64,000 nucleotides of DNA from Pseudorasbora parva (GCF_024679245.1 NC_090172.1:38606413-38670412); one strand, 5' to 3'; shown: positions 12,191 to 22,941, counted from the stretch's first letter. Made by a program: numbers and translations. The notes: generated by a model not told the origin, from the sequence alone.

Positions 12191-13632
12191 TAGGGCTGGG
12201 CGATATGACGAAATATATCGTCTGGACGATAGAAAATGTCTATCGTTTTATATAAGGCTGTATCGCTTACGCCACGATAAGGCGTTTATGGCAGAATTTT
12301 ACGTCAAGATGCACCTCACGCCACGGCTTGCCCATACACGCTGCAATACATAAACAAACGTGGAGGAAGACGGTAGTAGACGCGGTTCAGACCAGGGTAA
12401 TTCTCAGAGTAATTATGCCAGAATAGTGGCATAAGCGCTCAAAACAAACTTCAGACTCAGACGCTGCAACGGGCTTTTACGCGTGGCACACCATATATCC
12501 ATATATTGAAATATTTTAATGGCAGGTGTAGGGATGGCGAAAACTAAAAATTTTCTTGACCGACCACCGAGCCTCATTAGCCGGTTAAAACCGGTTAACC
12601 GATTAGTTTAAAATATGCTGCGCTATTTGAAATAACAGCCGCGAGCCGCGCTCCCTCTGTCTCTCTCTCGCTCTCACACACACACACACGCGCTGCCGCC
12701 TCCCTTCCACTCACGTCACTTTTTTAAAATCCCCCACAGCGCGAAACACGAGTCCCGCAAACGCGCCGCAGAGGAGCTTGTTTGTAATCTGAGGACAAAT
12801 GGCTCCTTAGTTTCGAAATGGTTTGGGTACAAGGTGAGCGCATTGTAAATAAAGGCGTTTGTCTAGCGTTAGAAGCTCATTTGAATCATTGCCGCGGCTC
12901 ATTTAAGAAAATGACAGCTCCGAAGAGACGCCGCTTTAGTTCGAGGTAGTGCTACTAACAATAATAAAGAAAGACGATCAACACCTTATGTGTTACCACT
13001 GAAATGAAGATGTAATATATTTCCAAATGTAAGCCCATCTTAAGCGAAATGCAAGCTTCATACTGTCGTCTGCCCTGACTCTAACCTCGAGTGTTTACTT
13101 TTTGCAAACCTTGTGAGCGCGCAAACCCAAACGCTGTAACCTCGCGCCAAATGTTTTTATTGGTTTATTAAGTACAAACAGGCGAGTTATGAAAAATTGA
13201 GTGCGAGGGATATGTTCAATCACACAAAAAGATTTTGGAATGAGACGGCCAACTGTAGCGTTTAGTCCACTGTCTATAATAGCCTAATTTAGAGATCACT
13301 TTTTAATTTATTTTAACCAACAACTTTGATCGGTTAACGTTGATACGGTCAGCCATCGGTCAAACGGTCATCGGTTAACATCTCTAGGCCGGTGATAACT
13401 TTACCAACAGTCTTGCTTTAAAAAAAGGTTCTAAATAAAATAAAAATGTAGTCCATACTACCTTTATTTGTTTTGTATATCATTTCAAACTGCATTTCCA
13501 CATTGCAATTTTTTATAGACTATTCATAAACTGAATTAACAGAAAAATTGCTATATCGTTATGTATATCGTTATCGGGATATCAAATGAGCTATATCGGG
13601 ATATGACATTTTGGCCATATCGCCCAGCCCTA
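12191..13632. mobile_element. hAT-type element with 8-bp target duplication (outer)
   Basis: Ends are TAGGGCTGGGCGATAT and the near reverse complement ATATCGCCCAGCCCTA. They are flanked by an identical 8-bp duplication, CCGTCCTG (12183-12190 and 13633-13640), which is diagnostic of hAT transposition. A second hAT-type element is inserted inside. Without that insert the outer element is about 590 bp and non-coding, so it must have been moved by a transposase made elsewhere. Confidence 0.9.
12539..13386. mobile_element. hAT-type element nested in the previous one (inner)
   Basis: The left end TAGGGATG and right end CATCTCTA are inverted with one mismatch. The flanks GGCAGGTG and GGCCGGTG are an 8-bp duplication with one change. 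Inner arms also pair ('ccggttaacc' near 12590; 'cggttaac' near 13330 and 13373). It carries a CpG-rich centre with a CT/CA-rich patch. No transposase frame is seen. Confidence 0.8.
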
Positions 13633-13904
13633 CCGTCCTGCAGCCAATTCCATTGGTCAACTCAATTATACACAGTAATGGTCAAGACAAATTTCAGAAA
13701 TTAATCTAAATGATCAGGATTTGCTACCAATGGAAACCACACCATTTTGGTGACACAGCAAAATCTCCAGTGTCAAAATCTTGGTGTTAAGGACTCTTAG
13801 AGTAAAGAGTTAATTTTCTGGTGTTGAATTAACACTGCTAGTGTAAACCGCACTCTCTGGCTGGTGAACATATTCAGAGTTAAATATCAATAACACTGAC
13901 AGAG

Positions 13905-14560
13905 CGTATAGCCACATCCGGGACATTTCGGCAGCGGAACAAGCTCAAGCCTCGAACTTTTTCTCACAGACACCATTTTCTTTGCCTCGCGATGCGTAAC
14001 ATCAAGGAGGGGAAACGCTGATATTGCGTGTTTCATCCTATGGTTCCATCTCATTTACGTATCCATTTTATAGCATTATATTGTTTTATAACTAGTTATG
14101 TGCTGTGCACGGTTAAACAGCTCTCATAGAGGCATTTTCGTTGACGTGATTCGGACGGAGCAGACCAGGCGGGTGCTTTTTCACAGGGAAACGCCATAAG
14201 TAAGTGTTTTAGCTCATTTACAATATGTATTTTATAAAATGTTTATTTAACGCGATATTTAAATGCTCTGCACGCTTAAACGAAACAACCTCTCACATGC
14301 GGCATTTTCTTTGACTCGTGAGTGGTGACATGGAACTGACGACGAGGAGGCGGGTGCACGCCGCTTGCACGTTATGAGGGAAACGACGAAAGTAAGTGTT
14401 TAGCCTAATTTGCAACGTGTTTTTTTTAATGACGTCGTTTAACGATATCTAACGCTTTTAAAACGCGCCTAAACCTTTCTTACAGGCTAGGCTTGTGACG
14501 CAGTTGAGAGTGAGACACGGAGTGTGCTTTTAACAGAGAAAACACCTAAAGTAAGTGTTC
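13905..14560 (+). promoter_or_regulatory. Tandem array of possible alternative first exons with splice donors
   Basis: Three to four degenerate units of about 160-190 bp. Each contains 'ggcatttt(c)tttgac'-like sequence, a GC-rich block and a closing 'gggaaacg' or 'gagaaaac', followed by a splice donor GTAAGTG at 14200, 14392 and 14551. The first unit ends near 14023 and has lost its donor. This looks like repeated promoter/first-exon duplication feeding the acceptor at 14882. No unit gives an ATG in frame with the downstream exon, so the units would be untranslated or the start is lost. Confidence 0.45.
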
Positions 14561-14882
14561 TACACATATAATAATCTGTATAATTGCTGTATAATTATGT
14601 ATTTATGTCTTGGAAAAATCACTGGCCTCACTGGTGAAGCAGCATCAAACGGGGGTTTCTAACATGCTTTCTCTTCCCCGTTATAGTTCATTCACCGAAC
14701 TGTAATCTTATTGCACTACTTAATCTTTGTGTATGATTTTTATTGGGTAGAATTCCAGATTCAAAGACTCATATTACTAACAAAGGAAAGCTATTTTTTT
14801 GCGAAATCAAGTGACAAAGTTTTAGGCAGGATTGTTTTATGAATGTTGACCTAATTTGCTTTTGACCTGTCTCTGTCTTAAG

Positions 14883-14985
14883 AAGCATCATGTTCATCAG
14901 CTGCATCAACATTGATTTTTGACCACCCCCCTGGACTGAAACCAAGGCTGACAGATGACCATGCTTTCTGTTCTGCAGCAAAAAG
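14883..14985 (+). CDS. Exon 1 (coding) of the gene-like unit
   Basis: Acceptor tgtctctgtcttaag and donor GTATGT bound a 103-nt exon. Only one of three frames is open; it encodes 33 whole codons, rich in S and A at the start, then FDHPPGLKPRLTDDHAF. It ends with two bases of a split codon. No ATG occurs in this frame, so the start must lie upstream or be lost. Confidence 0.5.
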
Positions 14986-15185
14986 GTATGTTTAAGGTAT
15001 AGAAAACTGTAGTGCTTTTCTTGGCAGATTATTGGTAAATATCTTTAAGCACAGATATTGATCAATAATATTTATTTACAATAAAGGACAACTAAGGCAA
15101 AAAGTGCATGCATCCCTCCATGGATGCTGGATCTTATACACTAGAGATCAACAGTGTGAGAAAGAAAAAGATCAATGTCTATGGT

Positions 15186-17191
15186 GATGCACTTTTATGA
15201 TGATGGATGCACTTTTATGATGATAGATAGATGCACTTTTATGATGATAGATAGATGCACTTTTATGATGATAGATAGATGCACTTTTATGATGATAGAT
15301 GCACTTTTATGATGATAGATAGATGCACTTTTATGATGATAGATAGATGCACTTTTATGATGATAGATAGATGCACTTTTATGATGATAGATAGATGCAC
15401 TTTTATGATGATAGATAGATGCACTTTTATGATGATAGATAGATGCACTTTTATGATGATAGATAGATGCACTTTTATGATGATAGATGCACTTTTATGA
15501 TGGATAGGATGCACTTTTATGATGGATAGATGCACTTTTATGATGATAGATGCACTTTTATGATGGATAGATGCACTTTTATGATGGATTGATGCACTTT
15601 TATAATGGATAGATGCACTTTTATAATGGATACCTGCACTTATGATGATAGATGCACTTTTATGATGGATAGATGCACTTTTATGATGATAGATGCACTT
15701 TTATGATGATAGATGCACTTTTATGATGATAAATGCACTTTTATGATGGATAGGATGCACTTTTATGATGATAGATGCACTTTTATGATGGATAGGATGC
15801 ACTTTTATGATGATAAATGCACTTTTATGATGGATAGGATGCACTTTTATGATGATAGATGCACTTTTATGATGGATAGGATGCACTTTTATGATGATAA
15901 ATGCACTTTTATGATGGATAGGATGCACTTTTATGATGATAGATGCACTTTTATGATGATAGATGCACTTTTATGATGATAAATGCACTTTTATGATGGA
16001 TGGATGCACTTTTATGATGATAGATGCACTTTTATGATGGATAGATGCACTTTTATGATGGATTGATGCACTTTTATAATGGATAGATGCACTTTTATAA
16101 TGGATACCTGCACTTATGATGATAGATGCACTTTTATGATGGATAGATGCACTTTTATGATGATAGATGCACTTTTATGATGATAAATGCACTTTTATGA
16201 TGGATAGGATGCACTTTTATGATGATAGATGCACTTTTATGATGATAGATGCACTTTTATGATGGATAGATGCACTTTTAAGATGATAGATGCACTTTTA
16301 TGATGGATAGGATGCACTTTTATGACGATAGATGCACTTTTATAATGGATAGATGCACTTTTATGATGATAGATGCACTTTTATAATGGATAGGATGCAC
16401 TTTTATGATGATAGATGCACTTTTATGATGGATAGATGCACTTTTATGATGATAGATGCACTTTTATGATGGATAGGATGCACTTTTATGATGGATAGGA
16501 TGCACTTTTATGACGATAGATGCACTTTTATGATGATAGATGCACTTTTATGATGGATAGATGCACTTTTATGATGATAGATGCACTTTTATAATGGATA
16601 GGATGCACTTTTATGATGATAGATGCACTTTTATGATGATAGATGCACTTTTATGATGATAAATGCACTTTTATGATGGATAGGATGCACTTTTATGATG
16701 ATAGATGCACTTTTATGATGGATAGATGCACTTTTATGATGATAGATGCACTTTTATGATGGATAGGATGCACTTTTATGATGGATAGGATGCACTTTTA
16801 TGACGATAGATGCACTTTTATGATGATAGATGCACTTTTATGATGGATAGATGCACTTTTATGATGGATAGGATGCACTTTTATGATGGATAGATGCACT
16901 TTTATGATGATAGATGCACTTTTATGATGGATAGATGCACTTTTATGATGGATAGATGCACTTTTATGATGGATAGATGCACTTTTATGATGGATAGATG
17001 CACTTTTATGATGGATAGGATGCACTTTTATGATGATAGATGCACTTTTATGATGATAGATGCACTTTTATGATGATAGATGCACTTTTATAATGGATAG
17101 GATGCACTTTTATGATGATAGATGCACTTTTATGATGGATAGATGCACTTTTATGATGGATAGATGCACTTTTATAATGGATAGATGCACT
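15186..17191 (+). repeat. 2-kb minisatellite, 20-24 bp unit, in the first long intron
   Basis: About ninety units of 'tgcacttttatgatgataga' and variants. The first third is mainly 24-bp units with an extra GATA; later units alternate 'gatgatagat' with 'gatggatagg'. Higher-order duplication is visible: a marked block with 'taatggatacctgcacttatg' recurs at about 15625 and 16100 (offset about 475 bp), and a block with 'gacgatagatgc' recurs near 16512 and 16801 (about 288 bp). Long open frames on both strands here are simple translations of the repeat. Confidence 0.97.
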
Positions 17192-17282
17192 AGAGTCTGT
17201 GTTTAAAACTAATGAAACGTGTATACTTTAAGACTGTTTAAAGTATTTCTTCATCCTCAAACTATATTTTGCTCGTTGCCAG

Positions 17283-17386
17283 CACACCTACCATATGACT
17301 GAAAAACAGAAGAACAACTCCACAAACTGCAGACCAATACCCTTGAAAGTGTCACTATTATTGGAGGACCAATACTTTTAGAATGG
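17283..17386 (+). CDS. Exon 2 of the gene-like unit, with a probable frameshift
   Basis: Acceptor ttgctcgttgccag and donor GTAAGT. From 17303 the frame joins exon 3 without a break. Upstream of 17303 this frame meets TGA at 17300. Frame 0 from the exon start is open up to the A run at 17302-17306. One inserted A there would join the two, so a one-base deletion in that run is the simplest explanation. Confidence 0.6.
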
Positions 17387-17508
17387 GTAAGTCATTCTTT
17401 CAGACTAAATATTTATGCAAAATGTAGGCTAATTATCACTAACTTTTGGTTAACGTTTGGATATGCCTTCATGTTTAAATGTATTGTTTTTGCTGTTTGT
17501 GTTTTTAG

Positions 17509-17589
17509 GAGAATTTCTATGATGCAGCAAGTAAAGGGTACCTGGCTTGGTGTTTGAAGGCTGTACAGACTAGAACCTGTCTGGAGATG
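17509..17589 (+). CDS. Exon 3 of the gene-like unit
   Basis: 81 nt, exactly 27 codons, phase 0 on both sides. Acceptor tgctgtttgtgtttttag; donor GTACGA, which is weak but acceptable. It encodes NFYDAASKGYLAWCLKAVQ and then a short T/R/C/E stretch. Confidence 0.65.
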
Positions 17590-17667
17590 GTACGATTTAA
17601 CATATAACTTGAGTCAAACTAATTGTTTTCATGATTTGACAGGTATATATTTTCTGTTTGATTTTAG

Positions 17668-17749
17668 ACTCAACAGATTGGGAAATCACCTGCCCCCAAC
17701 ATCACAAAGTCAGGAAGAAGGGAACAAAAATCATTCCAGCAGATGACTA
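17668..17749 (+). CDS. Exon 4 of the gene-like unit
   Basis: 82 nt; acceptor ttctgtttgattttag, donor GTAAGTG. The frame continues from exon 3. It is basic and polar (NITKSGRREQKSFQQMT) and ends with one base of a split codon, which exon 5 completes as AGG (Arg). Confidence 0.65.
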
Positions 17750-17763
17750 GTAAGTGAGATTTC

Positions 17764-18223
17764 TTAAGGGTTAGTTCACCCAAAAATGAAAATTATGTCA
17801 TCATTTACTCACCCTTATGTCGTTGGACACCCTTAAGACCTCCATTCATCTTCAGACACAGATGAAGATATTAGTGTTGAAATCCGATGGCTCAGAAAGG
17901 CCTTCATTGACACCTATATCATTTCCTCTCTCAAGACCCATAAAGGCACTAAAGATGTCGTTACAAAGCCCATCTCACTACAGTGGCTCTACAATAATTT
18001 TCTGAGGTGACGAGAATAGTTTTTGTGCGTAAAAAAAACTAAATAACGGCATGGCAGATTTCAAAACATCGCTTCATTAAGCCTCGGCGCATTTTGAATC
18101 ATAGACAGTCCATGCAACTACCACTTTCAAGCCACAGAAATATATAAAGGTACATCATTAAAGTACTCCATGCAACTCCAGTGGTTTAACATACATTTTC
18201 ATTAAACTATGCAAATGCCGTGT

Positions 18224-18319
<96 letters not shown>

Positions 18320-18555
18320 ATGGAGTTGAGATTTTTTGAGCAAATAAAGCTCTTGTTTCATAAAAATGAGGTTAAACCCATGGAGTCACATAGATCACTT
18401 ATGATTTCCTTTGTACCTTTCTAGGCTTTGGAAGTGGAGGCTGAATAGGCTGTAAATGAAAGGACAGAAATTTCTTAGATATTATTAAAAATATGGAAAA
18501 AAAGAAGAAAAAAAGTCTTACGGGTTAAGAACAACATGAGGGTGAGTAATTTAAT
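17764..18555. mobile_element. TTAA-type MITE copy inside the last intron
   Basis: TTAA then GGGTTAGTTCACCCAAAAAT, the same end family as 10029-10577. The right side ends in 'aacatgagggtgagtaattt', which matches the inner part of the expected right end; the last ~20 bp are lost. The (AT)n tract at 18230-18315 lies inside. Removing this insert leaves an intron of about 200 bp, close to the other short introns of the unit. The open frame over 17817-18005 is not a gene. Confidence 0.7.
18230..18315. repeat. (AT)n microsatellite
   Basis: About 43 AT units in the MITE copy in the last intron. Confidence 0.97.
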
Positions 18556-18739
18556 AACAGAAGTAACTTGGATGAAGTAAGCCTTTAATGTACTTGGAAA
18601 TCAGTCAATTCTAACCAAAATAGTTTATTGGTTGAGTCACCAAAGTCCAAGATGATTGAACTTTTTGCACCATAAACTTACTGTATTTATAAAATACAAC
18701 TAGTATTAATTGTAATTAGTCTGGTATTGTGTTGTTTAG

Positions 18740-18819
18740 GGAACCAGGATTCCAGAGAGTTGGATCTACACAGCTTTTCCTGCTCTGCATATGAAACCAC
18801 AACTGAACTGCACTGTTAG
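18740..18819 (+). CDS. Last coding exon of the gene-like unit
   Basis: Acceptor ttgtgttgtttag; it completes the split Arg codon and continues NQDSRELDLHSFSCSAYETT, then six residues and TAG at 18817-18819. A 3' untranslated stretch of about 290 nt follows. Confidence 0.6.
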
Positions 18820-19087
18820 CAACTGGACACAACTGATCCACAGATATCCTGTGACTGTTTTTTCATCTGCTGAATGTTGTGTTGACTCAAGTACTGCTGT
18901 TCTGTTGCAAAGTTGAAGGTACTGAACCAACTTCACTGACACAGGACATATATTCACTGACATGCAGGACTTGAAGTATTACACACTTATAAGCAGCTTT
19001 AATAGCTTATGAAAGAAATGCATATATTATGCCTTCATCATTTATTTTAAAAGTTAACCTTCTGTGATGTAAATGGACTTGCTTTTA

Positions 19088-19093
19088 AATAAA
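19088..19093 (+). terminator. Poly(A) signal AATAAA
   Basis: A canonical AATAAA about 270 nt after the stop of the spliced frame. A T-rich downstream region follows ('tttttgcattctttatttttt'-like, 19112-19132), as expected for cleavage and polyadenylation. Confidence 0.55.
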
Positions 19094-19145
19094 GAACTAG
19101 TTTAAAACAACTTTTTGCATTCTTTATTTTTTACTTTACAATGAA

Positions 19146-19148
<3 letters not shown>

Positions 19149-19180
<32 letters not shown>

Positions 19181-19184
19181 CATG

Positions 19185-19216
<32 letters not shown>

Positions 19217-19217
19217 G
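19149..19217. repeat. Compound (TG)n(TA)n microsatellite
   Basis: A GT tract, a few TATG/CATG words, then a TA tract. Confidence 0.95.
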
Positions 19218-19709
19218 ACTGATTTCCATTTTTCTGAAGTGTTAGGTCAACACCAGAACAGTGTAGAATTTGAACTCTGCCAGTGTTTTCTACAAAGCTG
19301 CACTTAACTCTGTAACAGTGTTGTTGTTATCTGCATTGGTGTTAATATTTTACTCTATTAGAGTTTATTGTAACACCGAGTTGGGTGTTGTGAGAGGCAA
19401 CACTTTTAAAAGTGTTGAATTAACACTTTGCGGGTGGTTCCCATATATACACTTTTAAAGTGTTGAAATTAACTCTATTGGTGTTGATTTTAGTCATACA
19501 GGTTTGGAATAACATGAGGCTAAGTAAATAACGGCATTTTCATTTTTGCATTAATGCATTAATTTCATGCTGATAAAACAAGATTACTGGGTTAAAAAAA
19601 AGCACTTTGGAAAAATATTTTTAATGAGAGGAATTCCATTGATGCAAAATGAGCATCCAAAACATTGATCAATCCGCCCATCTCAATAAAAAAAAAAAAG
19701 TTTTGTATA

Positions 19710-20871
19710 CAGTAAGGAAAATAAGTATTTGAACACCCTGCTATTTTGCAATTTCTCCCACTTGGAAATCATGGAAGGGTCTGAAATTGTCATCGTAGGT
19801 GCAGCTCCACTGTGCAAGACACAATCTTTTTTTTTTTAAATCCAGAAATCACAATGTATAATTTTTTAACTTATTATTTGTATGATATAATACATGTATA
19901 TATAATACATGGCCCCGGTCATCCTCTCCTTAATATAGTGCAGTTGCCCTGTCCCATGTGCAGAAAAACACCCCAAAAGCATGATGCTACCACCCCCATG
20001 CTTCACAGTAGGGATGGTGTTCTTGGGATGGTACTCATAATTCTTCCTCCTCTAAACACGTTCAGTGGAATTAGGACCAAAAAGTTCTATTTTGGTGTCA
20101 TCTGACCACATGACTTTCTCCCATGACTCCTCTGGATCATCCAAATGGTCATTGGAAAACTTAAGACAGCCTGGACATGTGCTGGTTTAAGCAGGGGAAC
20201 CTTCCGTGCCATGCATGATTTCAAACCATGACCTCTTAGTGTATTACCAACAATAACCTTGGAAACGGTGGTCCCAGCTCTTTTCAGGTCATTGACCAGC
20301 TCCTCCCATGTAGTTCTGGGCTGATTTCTACCCTTTCTTAGGATCACTGAGCCCCCACGAGGTGAGATCTTGCATGGAGCCCCAGTCCGAGGGAGATTGA
20401 CAGTCATGTTTAGCTTCTTCCATTTTCTAATGATTGCTCCAACAGTGGACCTTTTTTCACCAAGCTGCTTGGCAATTTCCCCGTAACCCTTTCCAGCCTT
20501 GTGGAGGTGTACAATTTTGTCTCTAGTGTCTTTGGACAGCTCTTTGGTCTCGGCCATGTTAGTAATTGGATTCTTACTGATTGAATGGGGTGGACAGGTG
20601 TCTTTATGCAGCTAAAAGGCTAACGGCAGACTAACAAGTCTTTGAGAGTCAGCGTTCTAGCTTATAGACAAGTGTTCAAATACTTATTTGCAGCTGTATC
20701 ATACAAATAAATAGTAAAAAAAAAAAAAATATTGCGATTTCTGGATTTTTTTTTTTTAGATTGTGTCTCTTACAGTGGACATGCACCTAAGATGACAATT
20801 TCAGACGCCTCCATGATTTCCAAGTGGGAGAACAAAATAGCAGGGTGTTCAAATACTTACTTCCCTCACTG
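19710..20871 (-). mobile_element. Internally deleted Tc1/mariner element
   Basis: Terminal inverted repeats begin CAGTAAGGAAAATAAGTATT and end with the matching AATACTTACTTCCCTCACTG. They extend over about 90 bp on each side ('ccaagtgggag', 'atgacaatttc'). TA lies at the left border; the right border reads TG, so that side has mutated. At about 1.16 kb it is shorter than an intact Tc1-like element (about 1.6 kb), because the 3' part of the transposase gene is missing. Confidence 0.95.
19900..20557 (-). pseudogene. Tc1-like transposase, frameshifted and C-terminally deleted
   Basis: The reading starts at an ATG (20557 downward). The first ~110 residues form the paired-like helix-turn-helix DNA-binding part, with [20 protein letters not shown] and the basic [10 protein letters not shown] segment. 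After KPAHVQA the frame shifts. The next frame carries [17 protein letters not shown], which includes the first catalytic Asp region of the DDE domain, then [18 protein letters not shown]. The sequence stops soon after, so the second Asp and the final acidic residue are gone. A premature TAG also follows the FGPNSTERV stretch. It cannot make active transposase, though it could still bind its own ends. Confidence 0.9.
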
Positions 20872-21820
20872 TGTGTATATATATATTATATATTATTATG
20901 CAACAGCAGACAAATCCATTAAATTCATTCGAGAAGCCTTTAAATCCGCCTGTTTCTCTCTCTAAATCCATTGCCTATGCACACCCAGCAGTAGGTTGGC
21001 AGGGCAGGATACATTTTCCTGTCTGGCGCATGCAGACATAAGCACAGCCTTCCAACTGGCACAACTATGGGCAATGCCTCGTCACCCATTGGGCATCCAC
21101 ACACAAATACACACACACACCAGGTGCTCAGGCCCACTTTCACTCCCCTCATTTTTAGAACATAACTTATGATGTACAAATTAAGAGTTAGTGTTTACAG
21201 GCTCTAGTGAAAGTGGCCTCCTGTAGTTCCAGTGAAAGAGGGACTTTGGACTGGCAATAGGAAGCAGATGTTGGGCAAAGGGCTGCCATTAGCTAGTTTC
21301 CCTTTACAAGAAAAGGTGAGCTATTACACAAGAAAATAAATTCACAAATAAACAGCAAAGAAGGGGCCTGCTGTTCAGTGGAGCAGCCAGATGGAAATTA
21401 TAGAGTGATTTTTCTTATTTTTTGACATTATACGTTACTGCATTATGTAATCCAAAACATTCTAAGAAAATGTACTTATAATAATATACAAATATTATAA
21501 ATATTTATAAAATATGATAAAAGACTATGAATATAATGAGAAGACTGATCACAAGGCTAAATTATTAATATATAATAATACATAAATAATTAGAAAGGAA
21601 GCCCCAATACTAAACTGATGAAGTCTGGGTTGTAAGGTCAATCTTATGTTTATTCAAAGCTTTTCTGATCCTATTGTAATTGATCACATTGATTATTGAC
21701 TATACATCACCACTACTAAGCCAATAGCTGCCAAACCAACCCCTTTGAATGTGCCAGACCTCCCCCTTGAGCCATAGAGCTGACTGAGGCACGTTTGGGC
21801 CTTACGTCAAGAATCTTATG
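20872..21820. other. No feature recognised
   Basis: Short TA-rich stretch, then mixed sequence; no exon-like frame or repeat border that I can defend. Confidence 0.5.
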
Positions 21821-22941
21821 CCCTGTTTACACCTGGTATTAAGATGCATTTTGGTCGTTTGGATGACACGTAGACAAGGCTGTAGGGGTGTGCCATATAT
21901 ATCGTCAACAATATCATAACGGTTTTAACGATGTGCAACCTGACATTGAGTGTCCCTAATACATTTCCCTAATTTTGCGATCTCACGGTGTGATGTACTC
22001 GTGTTAAAATGTAGTAAAAATGGTGGTATAGTATTTGTCTTTTCTGATATTGATTTATTTATTTTTTTAAACAATTAAGTGAATTACATTTAGTATATGC
22101 CCCATTTTACAGATGAAAATAGTTCCAAACAAATCCTCAGCAAAACCATTTTGCGTCTATTCAATTAATCAGTCAATATGAACAAATTGGTTAAATAAAT
22201 GACTAAATGATTTGCACATTACTCACACTAGGCACGGCCATCTTGTACCGAGCCCGAGTGCGAGCGCGATTGAACCATGCTTTGGCCCACCTCTTTCAAG
22301 TGGGCCAAGGGCGGTTAAAAAAACTGTGACAGAGAGATCACACTAGTCAAGCGATCTAGACTAGTGTGAGTAGTACACCCTAACACACATCATATCATAA
22401 CCGAAAAAAGAAAAAAAAAGACAATATTTTTATTCTATCGCACACCACTATGAGGATGACACATTCCATTTTACACCTACTATTTAATCCATCTCTTTTG
22501 TCTACTTTCAACCACTTCTGTCCTAAATCCTTCGAGGGGAGGGTCTATGGGCTTTTTCAGATCTTTTGAGCCAATGGACAAAATAAGCTCGCACAATTTA
22601 TGACCATGACCAGAGACGAAGAAAAACATAGGGAGAGCAGCAACTTTCGCTTCTGCTCTGACAGCCACAAAACTATGCCAAATGTGTGAGTGCATGTTAG
22701 AAATCAAGAATGTTGAGAAGATATTGCGTTTTCAGCTGACAAAGTTTAAATCCTGTCTGGCTAGCATGTGTCCCATAATGTTTACGCATTAGTAGTACAG
22801 TGGAAAGCAGGTGGACTTTTGTGGTTGTTCAAACACATTCGATTACATGAGAGTTTACACCATGAAAGTAATACTGTATACTGCATTTTCAACAACTTCT
22901 AGAAGTGAAAACGCATCTTACTACCAGCTGTAAACAGGACC
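21821..22941. mobile_element. Inverted-repeat DNA element (CCTGTTTACACCTGGTA family), outer
   Basis: The left end CCTGTTTACACCTGGTATTA and the reverse complement of the right end (CCTGTTTACAGCTGGTAGTA) agree at 18 of 20 positions, and both continue into 'agatgc(a/g)ttt'. A second element lies inside. It encodes nothing recognisable. Confidence 0.75.
21883..22450. mobile_element. Small inverted-repeat element nested inside the previous one
   Basis: Ends TAGGGGTGTGCCATAT and (reverse complement of the right end) TAGTGGTGTGCGATAG. The flanking 8-mers CAAGGCTG and TGAGGATG share only five bases, so a target duplication is weak. The ends resemble hAT-type ends. A 'ctagactagtgtgag' block near 22345-22365 can self-pair. 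Confidence 0.55.

Larger units (their letters stand above)
14883..18819 (+). pseudogene. Multi-exon gene-like unit, probably degenerate; product unknown
   Basis: Exons with canonical signals: 14883-14985, 17283-17386, 17509-17589, 17668-17749 and 18740-18819. From 17303 one frame stays open through the last four exons across three introns with phases 0, 0 and 1. It gives 108 residues and ends at TAG 18817-18819. Protein-like pieces include TIIGGPILLEWENFYDAASK at the first junction and KSPAPNITKSGRREQKSF later. The first exon is open in one frame (FDHPPGLKPRLTDDHAF), but its phase does not match the next exon. A TGA at 17300-17302 blocks the frame, right beside a run of five A that could have lost a base. 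No start codon is placed. No domain is recognised. It is followed by a poly(A) signal and interrupted by a minisatellite and a MITE in introns. Confidence 0.6.
13760..19500 (+). mobile_element. Candidate composite element with GTGTT-rich inverted ends and a spliced gene
   Basis: Both flanks are full of GTGTT/AACAC words. 'gtgttgaattaacact' occurs at about 13833 and again at about 19404, and 'agagttaatttt' at 13816 pairs in reverse complement with 'aaattaactct' near 19467. Between them lie a tandem array of first-exon-like units, spliced exons, a 2-kb minisatellite and a poly(A) signal. I infer a mobile element or a duplicated module carrying a gene. Exact borders and a target duplication are not visible, so the flanks could also be independent satellite-like sequence around an ordinary gene. 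Confidence 0.4.

Noticed and set aside
15279..15976. Long open frames on both strands with repeating MHFYDD/MIIKVH-like peptides
   Set aside because: They are translations of the minisatellite unit; no start, splice or conservation evidence.
15186..17191. CRISPR-like array of regular repeats
   Set aside because: Units are contiguous without unique spacers and the genome is clearly vertebrate; it is a minisatellite.
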